Under the pieces are notes generated by a model, which saw nothing but the letters and a program-made list of their open reading frames with translations, had not been told where the DNA came from and did no database searches. A program made the translations under genes and the position numbers. This document shows, in pieces, positions 6,393-14,700 of a stretch of DNA of 16,832 nt. Each line of letters starts with the position of its first letter. Positions within the stretch are counted from its first letter, which is position 1. The stretch covers positions 1 to 16,832 of the forward strand of contig PFVP01000007.1 in the NCBI GenBank assembly GCA_002790675.1, in the 5' to 3' direction. This DNA is from Candidatus Moranbacteria bacterium CG_4_9_14_3_um_filter_45_14. Its GTDB lineage: Bacteria; Patescibacteriota; Minisyncoccia; Moranbacterales; UBA1568.

Positions 6393-8738
6393 CTATGCCT
6401 TCGGTTTCCCACCTTCTTCTGCAGTTCGACTGGACTCACTATCTTTGACGATTCGACCAAGTTCACCATCTACGACCTGATCCAGACGGATAGAAAGAAG
6501 TTGAGAGACACCATCGGCGCCCATCGTGACGCCATAGAGGAGTCCTGCTTGAGACATTGTCTCCCGATTATGGGTAATCGCGATGAACTGCGTCTGTGCA
6601 GAGAGTTCACGAAGCATAGAACTGAAGCGACGGGAGTTGGCCTCATCGAGAGCTGCTTCTACTTCATCGAGAACGGCAAACGGTGGCGGATTATAAGAAA
6701 TGATAGCAAAAAGGAGCGCCAATGATGTGAGCGATCTTTCCCCACCGGAAAGCATCGACAGGTTCGTGATTTTCTTCCCTGGCGGACAAGCAAAGATTTC
6801 TATTCCCATTTCTTCGTTCTCTCCTTGTTCTTCTTCAATCATTTCATCTGAAAGCGTATCATCCCCGATCCGCCGTCGCGTATGAATTTTCACGATTTCA
6901 ATCTCGGCTTTCCCTCCACCAAAAATAATCCTGAAATACCCTTCGAACTTTTTCTTGATTTCTTTGAATGCATCATGAAATTCCTTATCGATTTTCTGCT
7001 CCATCTCCTTGATCACGGTACGGAGTGATTCGGTGGCTTGTTTCAAATCAGCGGACTCACGAGTCAAAAAATCAAAACGTTTCTCCATTTCTTGATACTC
7101 TTCCATTATGAGAGGATCGATCGTTCCGATATGTTCCACCTCCACTTTGAGTCGGGAGATCTCACGCTCGATTTTCTCACGATCCAAGGAAGAACCATCG
7201 TAACGGAGATCCTCTACACTCATAGAGAGCTCCGCACGCACGAGATTGATGAGATCTTCTTCACGCACTTCCACGCGTGCCAAACGCACCTTCACTTCGT
7301 TCAACCGATCTTTCAAATGCGTCAGTGTATATTCCTTTTCACGCCATTCTTTCTCCTTCAAGAAAAAAGTCTCCCTGCCCACGCGGCTTGCTTCACGCAC
7401 AGAGACAAGCGACTGCTCGTTTCTCACGATAGACTGCTGTAAAACTTCCAATCGTTTATTATAAGCTTCTTTTTCTTGTATGAAAGAAGCCAGCTTGGCG
7501 TCACTCTGCTTCTTTTCCGCCTCAGGCATTGCTATTATTTTTTTCTCTTTCACGCTTCGCTCGCCGGATTTCTGATGCAAATCATAGAGTTCCTGCTGTA
7601 TCACCTGGGCAAATTCACGGATGTCCTGCAGATCTTCCAATTTTTCTATGTTCTGAATGCGCTGTATGAGTTCTTCCTGATGCACGCGGATTCCTTCCAC
7701 GGCTTTCTGCACATAATTGAGATCGACGGGAATCACGCGAACCACTTCTTCAACCTTCTGTTTTTCTTTCTCAATCTCGATTTTCCCGTCAACGATACTG
7801 CGGTCACGAAGAAGGATATTGGCTTCATCACGCAAGGCATCCAAGGCATGATTAAGCTCTTCTTCTTTGGCTTGGTCCCCCATTGATTTCGATGCTTCGG
7901 CGACTTCACTGGCAAGCGTATTGGTTTCTACTTCCAGATCGAATACCTGCTTCTGAACGCCATCACGCTCTCCTACCAGTGTTCCCCGCTCTCCTTGAAA
8001 GTTATTCCAGAGAAAGCTGTAAAGCGAAAATTGCTTGGCGTGTAATTTTTCCGCTATGTCTTTCCCTTGCGAGGCTTTTTCAGCCTGACGACGGAGGTTT
8101 TTCAAGTGTGGTTCGATTTCCAGAAGAAGACTATCCACCCGTACCAGATTTTCTCGCGTACTCTCCAATTTTCTAAGCGCCCGCTCTTTTTCGATCTGAT
8201 ACTGCTTCACTCCGGCAGCGTCTTCGAATATAGAACGCCGTTCAACCGGAGTCGCATTGAGTACCGCATCAGACATCCCTTGCGTGATGACACAATAGCT
8301 ATCCTTGCCGATACCCGCTTTCGCAAGAAGATCCACGATATCGAGCAGACGTACCCGAGCGCCATTGATGAGATATTCACTTTCCCCACTCCGATAAATT
8401 TTCCGCGTAATCGACACTTCGGCGAATTCGATCGGGATCCTCTTGTCAGAATTATCAAAATAGAGCGTCACCGAAGCCGTACCGAGACGGGATTTCTTGT
8501 CCGTACCCGCGAAAATGACGTCTTCGGATTTTTTTCCACGCAAGTTCTTGAGCGACTGTTCTCCGATAGCGAAGCGGATAGCATCAGCCACATTGGACTT
8601 ACCGGAACCGTTCGGTCCGACGATAGCCGTGATACCGCATTTTGTATTGTGCGTGATGTCACAGTCAGGCAAAAAATCCAATGCCGTCTTATTGGCAAAG
8701 GATTTGAATCCGCTCATTTCAAGTTTCTTGAGATACAT
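6393..8738 (-). CDS. smc: SMC-type chromosome segregation ATPase, short form without recognisable hinge
   Basis: The 781-aa protein organises and segregates chromosomes through ATP-driven DNA loop handling. The N-terminal head begins MYLKKLEMSGFKSF, with Walker A GPNGSGKS at 41-48, a Q-loop region, and DSYCVITQGMSDAVL. The C-terminal head carries signature LSGGERS (663-669), Walker B ending Asp691-Glu692, D-loop ALDEAN and switch His in ITHNRE. Between the heads are ~430 residues of charged coiled coil. The flexible Gly-rich hinge domain (~150 aa) of normal ~1,150-1,200-aa SMCs is not visible. A ~10-residue insert with two Cys (about 24-34) precedes Walker A. ATG 8738 is chosen over the upstream in-frame ATG at 8792, which adds 18 unrelated residues. 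rnc lies just upstream, as in many bacteria. Confidence 0.93.
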   Translation of the reverse strand: MYLKKLEMSGFKSFANKTALDFLPDCDITHNTKCGITAIVGPNGSGKSNVADAIRFAIGEQSLKNLRGKKSEDVIFAGTDKKSRLGTASVTLYFDNSDKRIPIEFAEVSITRKIYRSGESEYLINGARVRLLDIVDLLAKAGIGKDSYCVITQGMSDAVLNATPVERRSIFEDAAGVKQYQIEKERALRKLESTRENLVRVDSLLLEIEPHLKNLRRQAEKASQGKDIAEKLHAKQFSLYSFLWNNFQGERGTLVGERDGVQKQVFDLEVETNTLASEVAEASKSMGDQAKEEELNHALDALRDEANILLRDRSIVDGKIEIEKEKQKVEEVVRVIPVDLNYVQKAVEGIRVHQEELIQRIQNIEKLEDLQDIREFAQVIQQELYDLHQKSGERSVKEKKIIAMPEAEKKQSDAKLASFIQEKEAYNKRLEVLQQSIVRNEQSLVSVREASRVGRETFFLKEKEWREKEYTLTHLKDRLNEVKVRLARVEVREEDLINLVRAELSMSVEDLRYDGSSLDREKIEREISRLKVEVEHIGTIDPLIMEEYQEMEKRFDFLTRESADLKQATESLRTVIKEMEQKIDKEFHDAFKEIKKKFEGYFRIIFGGGKAEIEIVKIHTRRRIGDDTLSDEMIEEEQGENEEMGIEIFACPPGKKITNLSMLSGGERSLTSLALLFAIISYNPPPFAVLDEVEAALDEANSRRFSSMLRELSAQTQFIAITHNRETMSQAGLLYGVTMGADGVSQLLSIRLDQVVDGELGRIVKDSESSRTAEEGGKPKA

Positions 8739-8840
8739 TTTGAAGAAAAAATAAGTAATATGTAGCAAGCGGTAAGGAAAAAATGCAAACACGAATATTC
8801 CGCACTTGCTCCTTTCTACTTATTCCTTACTACTCATACC

Positions 8841-8846
8841 AGTATA
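8841..8846 (-). promoter_or_regulatory. Possible promoter of smc
   Basis: TATACT on the - strand lies between the rnc terminator and smc; the -35 is only a T-rich stretch. It would give a leader of about 96 nt. Confidence 0.4.
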
Positions 8847-8864
8847 CCCTATTTCGGGTGAAAA

Positions 8865-8887
8865 GAAAAAACGTACCGATGTACGTT
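8865..8887 (-). terminator. Terminator of the rpmF-nusB-rnc unit
   Basis: On the - strand AACGTAC pairs with GTACGTT around ATCG (8887-8870) and runs into a T tract. It is 23 nt after the rnc stop. Confidence 0.8.
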
Positions 8888-8910
8888 CCTTTCAAAATAC
8901 CACTGTACTG

Positions 8911-9609
8911 CTACTCCCATCCTTTCGTTATCAGACCCTGATGAGCTGCTTCCCGCTGAGCATCCTGTTTGGATATACCCTCACCTTCTGCAACCAATTC
9001 GTCACCGAAGAATGCTCCTGCAATGAAATGACGATTATGATCAGGTCCCCACTCCTTCAAAATACGGTAGCTCGGTGTTACGCCGTTTTTTTCTTGAGCC
9101 AATTCCTGAAAACGGCTCTTGGGATCAGTGTACAGCCCTTCTGCAAGCACTTCATCAAGATGTGTCAAAACATATTTCTCAATAAATTGCTTCGCCGCAT
9201 CATAGCCCTGATCGATATAGAGCGCCCCGATGACAGATTCCATCGCATTCGCTACCAGATAACTCCGAGCGCGTCCTGTATCCTTGGTTTCACCACGGCT
9301 CATAAGAAGGAAATCTTGCAACCCCAGTGCGTGACCGATTTTCCCAAGCATATCACCATTCACCAAAGCAGCACGGAAACTCGTCAGTTCACCTTCCGGA
9401 TTCTTGAAATTATCGAAAAGATGCTTGGTTACCACGAGTTCAAGCACCGCGTCGCCCAGGAATTCAAGACGCTCATTATGCGGATGCTTATAGCCTTTGT
9501 GCTCATTGAGATACGAACGGTGCGTCAAAGCTTCCTGAAACAAATCAGGGTTCTGTATATCGATGACAAGTTTCTTCTTCAATTGTTCGAGGTCTATCTT
9601 GGTTTCCAT
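8911..9609 (-). CDS. rnc: Ribonuclease III
   Basis: The 232-aa dsRNA endonuclease processes rRNA precursors and structured mRNAs. The catalytic domain carries the signature NERLEFLGDAVLEL, with Glu46, Glu49 and Asp53 in the expected spacing. The second metal site reads ANAMESVIGALYID: Glu124 is present, but position 121, equivalent to E. coli Asp114, is Asn (codon AAT at 9249-9247). A dsRNA-binding domain follows (about 160-230: DPKSRFQELAQEK, SKQDAQREAAHQGL). Length is typical. It is 46 nt after nusB, probably in one operon with rpmF and nusB. Mutation of this Asp is known to damage cleavage by other RNase III enzymes, so activity is uncertain. The stop is TAG. Confidence 0.96.
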   Translation of the reverse strand: METKIDLEQLKKKLVIDIQNPDLFQEALTHRSYLNEHKGYKHPHNERLEFLGDAVLELVVTKHLFDNFKNPEGELTSFRAALVNGDMLGKIGHALGLQDFLLMSRGETKDTGRARSYLVANAMESVIGALYIDQGYDAAKQFIEKYVLTHLDEVLAEGLYTDPKSRFQELAQEKNGVTPSYRILKEWGPDHNRHFIAGAFFGDELVAEGEGISKQDAQREAAHQGLITKGWE

Positions 9610-9655
9610 ATCGGTGTAGAGTATTATTCTCAGAAGAAAAGCGTCCTCCGATGTT

Positions 9656-10186
9656 TCATCGAACTCTCTTTTTTGCGACGACTTTGCTTTTCTTCTTCAC
9701 TTCTTTTTTCCTCTCTGCCTCGGCGAGATTCCGTTTGTGATTCTCCGAAATATCATCCTTCATCGGCTCTCCCATCTCACGATAAATCGTTCCGAGCACC
9801 CCGTTGACGAATCGCGCGCTGGCATCACTCCCGAATGTCTTGGCGAGTTCGATAGCCTCATTGATCGCCACTTTCGGAGGAACTTCATCATAATTTCCAA
9901 ACATCAATTCATAGATCCCGAGACGTAGGATATTCCTGTCTATGATTGTCACCTGCTCGATTGGCCACTCAGGAGCGCATTTTTCGATCAATGTATCGAT
10001 AGTTTTCTGTTCTTGAAGCGTTCCTTCCATCAAATGCTCCGCAAAGATCGAATCTTCCAATCCCGGTGCGAATTCGGCGATATTGCGTTTCAAAACATCC
10101 CGCGACTTTTCATTATTCTTACCTTGAAAATCCCACTCGAAGAGGGATTGCATCGCGACTGATCTTTGAAGGTGCCGGTTTGCCAT
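9656..10186 (-). CDS. nusB: Transcription antitermination protein NusB
   Basis: The 176-aa protein pairs with NusE (S10) on boxA RNA to keep rRNA transcription from terminating. The all-helical fold is recognisable from HLQRSVAMQSLFEWDFQ at the start, IIDRNILRLGIYELMF (about 81-96), PPKVAINEAIELAKTFG, and FVNGVLGTIYRE (about 126-137). After the fold comes a strongly basic tail of ~35 residues ending KKSKVVAKKRVR, longer than in most NusB proteins (130-150 aa) and possibly RNA-binding. It lies 66 nt after rpmF and 46 nt before rnc. It is the only gene here that ends in TGA. Confidence 0.94.
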   Translation of the reverse strand: MANRHLQRSVAMQSLFEWDFQGKNNEKSRDVLKRNIAEFAPGLEDSIFAEHLMEGTLQEQKTIDTLIEKCAPEWPIEQVTIIDRNILRLGIYELMFGNYDEVPPKVAINEAIELAKTFGSDASARFVNGVLGTIYREMGEPMKDDISENHKRNLAEAERKKEVKKKSKVVAKKRVR

Positions 10187-10252
10187 TTTTATGAGAAAAA
10201 CTGAAGGAAATTTCTCTTCGCCTCAAACAAAGAGTCGAGACAAAAAATCCCC

Positions 10253-10495
10253 TTAAGCAGCTTGTTTTGTTTTTTCAACTTTTCCACTTGAGGCGGATCC
10301 ACCTTTAACGGAGAGTTTTGGAGTAGTATTTATCATCTCTTTCCCTTTGTAAGTACCACAAGTCGGACAGACACGATGAGAAAGCACACGAGCCTTGCAT
10401 TTTGGACACTCCTGGGTATTGATCAATCCGACATCGTATTGCTTGCGAGCACGGTCACGTCGATGATGGGTATGTCTCTGTTTTGGGTTTGCCAT
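10253..10495 (-). CDS. rpmF: 50S ribosomal protein L32
   Basis: The 80-aa protein starts MANPKQRHTHHRRDRARKQ, close to the normal L32 start MAVPKR-x-S-x-S-x-R-x-x-R-R. A zinc ribbon follows: CPKC at residues 30-33 and CPTC at 43-46. The L32 core ends near residue 55 (GKEMI). A Ser/Lys/Gly-rich tail of ~22 residues follows, so it is longer than the usual 57-60 aa. Its own -35/-10 pair drives it and probably nusB and rnc. The leader is ~20 nt with no Shine-Dalgarno. Confidence 0.95.
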   Translation of the reverse strand: MANPKQRHTHHRRDRARKQYDVGLINTQECPKCKARVLSHRVCPTCGTYKGKEMINTTPKLSVKGGSASSGKVEKTKQAA

Positions 10496-10521
10496 ATCAG
10501 TAGAAAATTATTAACATTCCT

Positions 10522-10550
10522 ACTGTAACATCCCTTTTCCCTTTTGGCAA
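10522..10550 (-). promoter_or_regulatory. Promoter of rpmF-nusB-rnc
   Basis: On the - strand TTGCCA (10550-10545), a 17-nt spacer, then TACAGT (10527-10522). The predicted start is near 10515. Confidence 0.7.
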
Positions 10551-10551
10551 G

Positions 10552-10575
10552 ATATTGTTTATACGAATACAATAT
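10552..10575. repeat. Palindrome next to the rpmF -35 box (possible operator)
   Basis: ATATTGT (10552-10558) and ACAATAT (10569-10575) are perfect inverted 7-mers with a 10-nt spacer. They begin 2 bp upstream of the rpmF -35, which suits a regulator site, but AT-rich palindromes also arise by chance. Confidence 0.3.
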
Positions 10576-10604
10576 AACGGTATTCCATCTGTTCATTTCA
10601 AGGT

Positions 10605-10757
10605 TATGTGTTTGTAGACAAAACCTTTACAGAGAAGCTTGAAAATTTCGCAAGCATGGTTCCGCCGTTTCGACGGATTGCGAGAGTTTCAGAAGTGAGC
10701 TTGCTCGTTGGAGCAAGTGAGTGTCTCTATGAAAAGTTATTGTCTGTCTAACACATA
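10605..10757. repeat. 153-bp element with ~33-nt imperfect inverted arms and three inner hairpins
   Basis: The arms 10605-10635 and 10724-10757 are near reverse complements. Paired blocks in order are TATGTGTT/AACACATA, AGACAA/TTGTCT, AAC/GTT, TTT/AAA and AGAGA/TCTCT, separated by 1-4 nt mismatches or bulges. Inside are GCTTG/CAAGC (10637-10655), CCGT-TTCG-ACGG (10665-10676), and a perfect 7-bp CTTGCTC-GTTG-GAGCAAG (10700-10717). CGCAA (10649-10653) can instead pair with TTGCG (10678-10682). There is no coding frame. It begins 19 nt after the rnhB stop and lies upstream of the rpmF promoter. It could be a small non-autonomous inverted-repeat element or a structured RNA in the rnhB 3' UTR. No flanking duplication is evident and I recognise no known family. 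Confidence 0.6.
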
Positions 10758-10775
10758 CAACAATTCACTTCTTTT

Positions 10776-11492
10776 CTATTTCTTTCTTGGTTTGAGCACA
10801 TTGGCGAAGCGTTTGTTCACATTTTCAGGGAGGGCCAGAAGTACCGGTCGAAACGACATCCGGTGGATCGGACACGGACCCAAATGACGAAGCGCATCCA
10901 TATGGATCTTCGTGCCGTAGCCCTTATGCTGTGCGAATCCATAGCCAGGGTATTCTGTGTCGTATGCCTCGATTATCCGGTCACGAGTCACTTTCGCGAT
11001 GATAGATGCGGCCGCAATCGATTTCACGATACCATCCCCCCCGATGACCGCTTCTTGCGGATATGAGAAATTTGGTATTTCCTGATTTCCATCGATGAGA
11101 AGATAGCTCCTCTCTTTTGCTTCACGAGGAAAATTGTTCATCAATCGTGATACAGCGCTTTTCATCGCCAAAAATGTCGCCTGCAGAATATTCACCCGAT
11201 CGATCGTTTCCGCACTTACAATACCGACACCGACGTAAAAATGTTCCTGAATAAAATCAAACATTGCTTCTCGTTTTTTGGGCGAAAGTTTTTTGGAATC
11301 ACGAATAAACGCAAATTTTTTTTCCAACTCAGGAGGAATGAAAAAATCCGAACGCTTGTAGCACACTGCTCCCGCTACCACCGGTCCACAAAGTGGTCCT
11401 CGGCCAGCTTCATCAATCCCAACGACAAACAAAGGAGATTGGATCTTCTTTTTCATAAGGCTCAATTCTTTCTCAAACGTCGTTCCTTGCAT
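10776..11492 (-). CDS. rnhB: Ribonuclease HII
   Basis: The 238-aa enzyme cuts RNA in RNA:DNA hybrids and removes misinserted ribonucleotides. The core begins FVVGIDEAGRGPLCGPVVAGAV, with catalytic Asp27 and Glu28. Further marks are RDSKKLSPKKRE, LLIDGN (catalytic Asp region), IAAASIIAKVTRDR, and YPGYGFAQHKGYGTKIH followed by LGPCPIHRMSF. Length is normal. ATG 11492 lies 10 bases after a TATAAT box, so the transcript would be nearly leaderless. ATG 11456 (MKKKIQSP) is a possible alternative start. It is divergent from the dnaE leader, and its 3' end abuts the inverted-repeat element. Confidence 0.96.
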   Translation of the reverse strand: MQGTTFEKELSLMKKKIQSPLFVVGIDEAGRGPLCGPVVAGAVCYKRSDFFIPPELEKKFAFIRDSKKLSPKKREAMFDFIQEHFYVGVGIVSAETIDRVNILQATFLAMKSAVSRLMNNFPREAKERSYLLIDGNQEIPNFSYPQEAVIGGDGIVKSIAAASIIAKVTRDRIIEAYDTEYPGYGFAQHKGYGTKIHMDALRHLGPCPIHRMSFRPVLLALPENVNKRFANVLKPRKK

Positions 11493-11501
11493 ATATTCAT
11501 C

Positions 11502-11507
11502 ATTATA
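11502..11507 (-). promoter_or_regulatory. -10 box of rnhB (near-leaderless transcript)
   Basis: A consensus TATAAT on the - strand has only 9 bases between it and ATG 11492. Transcription would start 2-3 nt before the ATG. Confidence 0.55.
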
Positions 11508-11523
11508 CCTTATTCCAAAAAAA

Positions 11524-11532
11524 TGCTATACT
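11524..11532 (+). promoter_or_regulatory. Extended -10 promoter of the dnaE leader
   Basis: TGC followed by TATACT (11527-11532); six bases later is ATG 11539, the expected transcription start. It is back to back with the rnhB promoter. Confidence 0.55.
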
Positions 11533-11538
11533 CTCTAT

Positions 11539-11673
11539 ATGATAAATTTCTCTGCAGAACCCACGGAATCATTCCGGGCTATGAGAGACTTCCAAATCTA
11601 TGCTCCACCCATTTTCACATCATTATTCACCGCTCATTTGATTGCGGTTTTTTTGTTGGCGGATAACCGATAA
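11539..11673 (+). CDS. Possible 44-aa leader peptide upstream of dnaE (uncertain)
   Basis: An ATG placed exactly where the promoter at 11524 should start transcription opens a 44-codon frame ending TAA at 11671-11673. The product starts MINFSAEPTESFRAM and has a hydrophobic end (about 25-41). I recognise no family. The DNA also forms a hairpin CC-A-CGGAA/TTCCG-GG (11561-11578), and its last third contains the terminator at 11629-11654. The transcript would therefore stop before the stop codon unless termination fails. Either this is a leader peptide coupled to attenuation of dnaE, or the segment is a short RNA with a chance frame. Confidence 0.3.
   Translation: MINFSAEPTESFRAMRDFQIYAPPIFTSLFTAHLIAVFLLADNR
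11629..11654 (+). terminator. Intrinsic terminator in the leader of dnaE
   Basis: ACCGC (11629-11633) pairs with GCGGT (11644-11648) around a 10-nt loop and continues into seven T. It lies between the promoter at 11524 and dnaE. No + strand gene ends here, so it would act on the leader transcript. Confidence 0.65.
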
Positions 11674-11790
11674 GTGACCCGCCCACAAGGCATTCGCGTA
11701 GCGATTCGGACAGGTGCAGGATACAAAATCAACAACCACTCATTATCTCTCATCAATCATCCTGCATCCATCATCAATCTCCATATCCCT

Positions 11791-14700
11791 ATGTTCACTC
11801 ATCTCCACGTCCACTCGCACTACAGTCTCCTCACCGCCCTTCCAAAGCTTGAGGAACTTTTGGTACAAGCCAAAGAATTCGGTATGACATCACTCGCGCT
11901 CACTGATACTTCCGCCCTCTACGGTGCCATAGAATTCTCTCTGAAAGCCAAAGACCTCGGCATCAAACCGATTTTCGGCGCAGAGATATTCGTCTGCGAA
12001 AATTTGAACAGCAAAAATAATACTGCTGAAAACCGTCGCCGTCATCAGCTCGTACTTCTGGTCAAAAATGAGATCGGTTACAAGAATCTGATGAAAATCA
12101 TTTCCATCGCTCAACTCGATGGATTCTATTACAAGGCTCGTGCCGACAAGAAACTCTTGAGACAATATCACGAAGGACTCATCGCTCTGTCCGGATCACT
12201 CCAGGGCGAAGTGCCATCAGAAGTCATTTACGGAAATTACGAACGTGCAAAAATCGCCGCACTCAAATATCAGGATATTTTCGGTGCCGAAAATTTCTAT
12301 CTCGAACTCGGACCAAATTTCAACTATGAAAACCAAATGGTTGCCAATCAAGGGCTCATCCAAATCAGTCGTGAAACAGGTATTCCCATAGTTGCTGCCT
12401 CCGATGTACATTATGTGAAAAGAGAGCACGCAGAGATACAAGATATCCTCCTTTGCATCCGCGACAACAAGAAAGTCACCGACAAAGAACGCTTCAGTAT
12501 GATGGCACTCGATCTTTCGATGCGCTCGGAAAAAGAGATGGCCAAAATCTTCGCAGATTTCCCCGAAGCCATAGAAAACACGCAGAAAATCGCCGATGCC
12601 TGTGATTTCAAGATTCACTTCGGTGAGAATCACCTCCCGGAATTCCCTCTGCCGGAAGGAAAAACTGCTGATGATTTCTTGCGTGAGCTTTGCGAGAAAG
12701 GGCTCATCAAACGTTACGAAGGGAGAGGAATCACAGAAGTGGAGCGCACACGTATGGAGTATGAACTCGGCGTGATCAAAAAAACCGGATTTGCATCGTA
12801 TTTCCTCATCGTGCAGGACTTCGTCAACTGGGCGAAAGAGAACGGTGTCGTCGTCGGTCCTGGCCGTGGTTCTGCCGCAGGAAGTTTCGTCGCCTATCTT
12901 ACCAGTATCACCGATCTTGATCCGATTGAGTACAACCTTCTTTTCGAGCGGTTTTTGAATCCGGAACGCATCTCTCTGCCGGATATCGATATGGACTTCG
13001 CTGACAACCGTCGTGACGATGTCCTCAATTATGTACGGGAGAAATATGGCAATGATCACGTCGCACAGATCATCACTTTCGGGACGATGGCTGCGCGTGC
13101 TGCCATCCGTGATGTTGGTCGTGCTCTCGGATTTCCCTATGACATCTGCGACAAGACTTCAAAGATGATTCCGATGTTCACTTCCATCACCAAGGCACTC
13201 GCGGAAGTACCGGAGTTCAAAAAGTGGTATGCAGAAAACGCCGATGTGAAAAGACTCATCGATGTTGCGATGAAAGTCGAAGGTCTCATACGGCACGCAT
13301 CAATGCATGCGTGTGGTGTCGTGATCACCAAAGACCCCGTCACCGAATACACTCCTCTCCAGCGTGTCTCTGGTACGCGTGTCGGCGTCGTGACACAATA
13401 TGCCAACTCGACGAAATGTGCCGCCGTAGAAAAAATTGGTTTGCTTAAGATGGACTTCTTGGGACTGAAAAACCTGACCATCATACAGAATACGTTACGA
13501 ATCATCCGAAAAATAAAGAATATCGAAATCGCTATAGAAAAAATTCCGACCGATGACGCCCTCACGTTCAAACTCTTGCAAGAGGCGCATACGACAGGCG
13601 TATTTCAATTGGAAAGTTCCGGTATGAAACGCTACCTCAAACAATTGAAACCGACCGTCTTCGAAGATATCATCGCGATGGTCGCACTCTATCGTCCGGG
13701 TCCGATGGAATATATTCCTGATTTTATCGGAGGTAAACATGGGACAAAAAAAATAGAATACCTTCACCCCTCTCTCGAACCGATTCTCCAAAACACCTAC
13801 GGTGTCGCCGTCTATCAGGAACAGTTGATGCAGATCGCCCGTGACCTCGCCGGTTTCAGTTATGGGGAAGCAGACGTCCTCCGTAAGGCCGTCGGAAAAA
13901 AAATCAAAGAGCTGGTTGTTAAGCAACGGGAAAAATTCATCAATGGCTGTATCAAAAATGGGGTAAAAAGAAATGTCGCGGAAAAAGTCTTCTCATTCAT
14001 CGAACCATTCGCCGGGTACGGGTTCAATCGTTCGCACGCCGCCTGCTATGCTATGATCGGTTATCAAACAGCCTATCTCAAGGCTCACTATCCGGCCGAA
14101 TTTATGGCCGCCCTCCTCACATCAGACCAGGACAACATCGATCGTATCGCCATCGAGGTTCGAGAGGCGAAAGAAATAGGCCTTCAAGTCCTTCCTCCTC
14201 ATATCAATGAAAGTTTCGGTGAATTTGCAGTCATTATTGGTGATGACAAGATCGAACGCGTACGATTCGGACTGAATGCCATAAAAAACGTCGGAACAGC
14301 TGTCGCCGAAGAAATTGTTTTGGAACGAAAACGCAATGGAAAGTACAGTTCTCTCGAAAATTTTGTCGAACGCGTCACAACCAAAAACTTCAACAAGAAG
14401 TCTATCGAAGCACTGATCAAAGTAAGCGCTCTCGATGGCTTCGGGGAACGCAATCAGCTCCTGGAAAGTATCGATGCCATTCTACAATACGGTAAGAACC
14501 TCAAAACGATCGCCGACACACATTCAAGCAGTCTCTTCGGCGATATGGTGATGTCGACAAGTAGCATCCAATTATCCCCAGCCCTGGTCGCGACGAAGAA
14601 AATGACGCTCGGATGGGAGAAAGAGCTCCTCGGTCTCTATGTCAGCGATCATCCTGTCAGTGAATATCAGGCATATTTCGATAGAACGACGACACCGATC

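Noticed and set aside
8067..8765. Long open frame on the + strand opposite smc, and similar frames opposite rnc and dnaE.
   Set aside because: They are antisense frames opposite well-supported genes, with no family similarity and no promoter.
9648..9676. Hairpin CGATG-TTT-CATCG followed by a T-rich stretch, resembling a terminator.
   Set aside because: The T tract is on the + strand, where no gene is transcribed; it overlaps the end of nusB on the other strand.
11674..11790. A 39-residue N-terminal extension of DnaE from GTG 11674.
   Set aside because: DnaE proteins begin at the PHP motif (MFTHLHVHS); the extension has no recognisable features.
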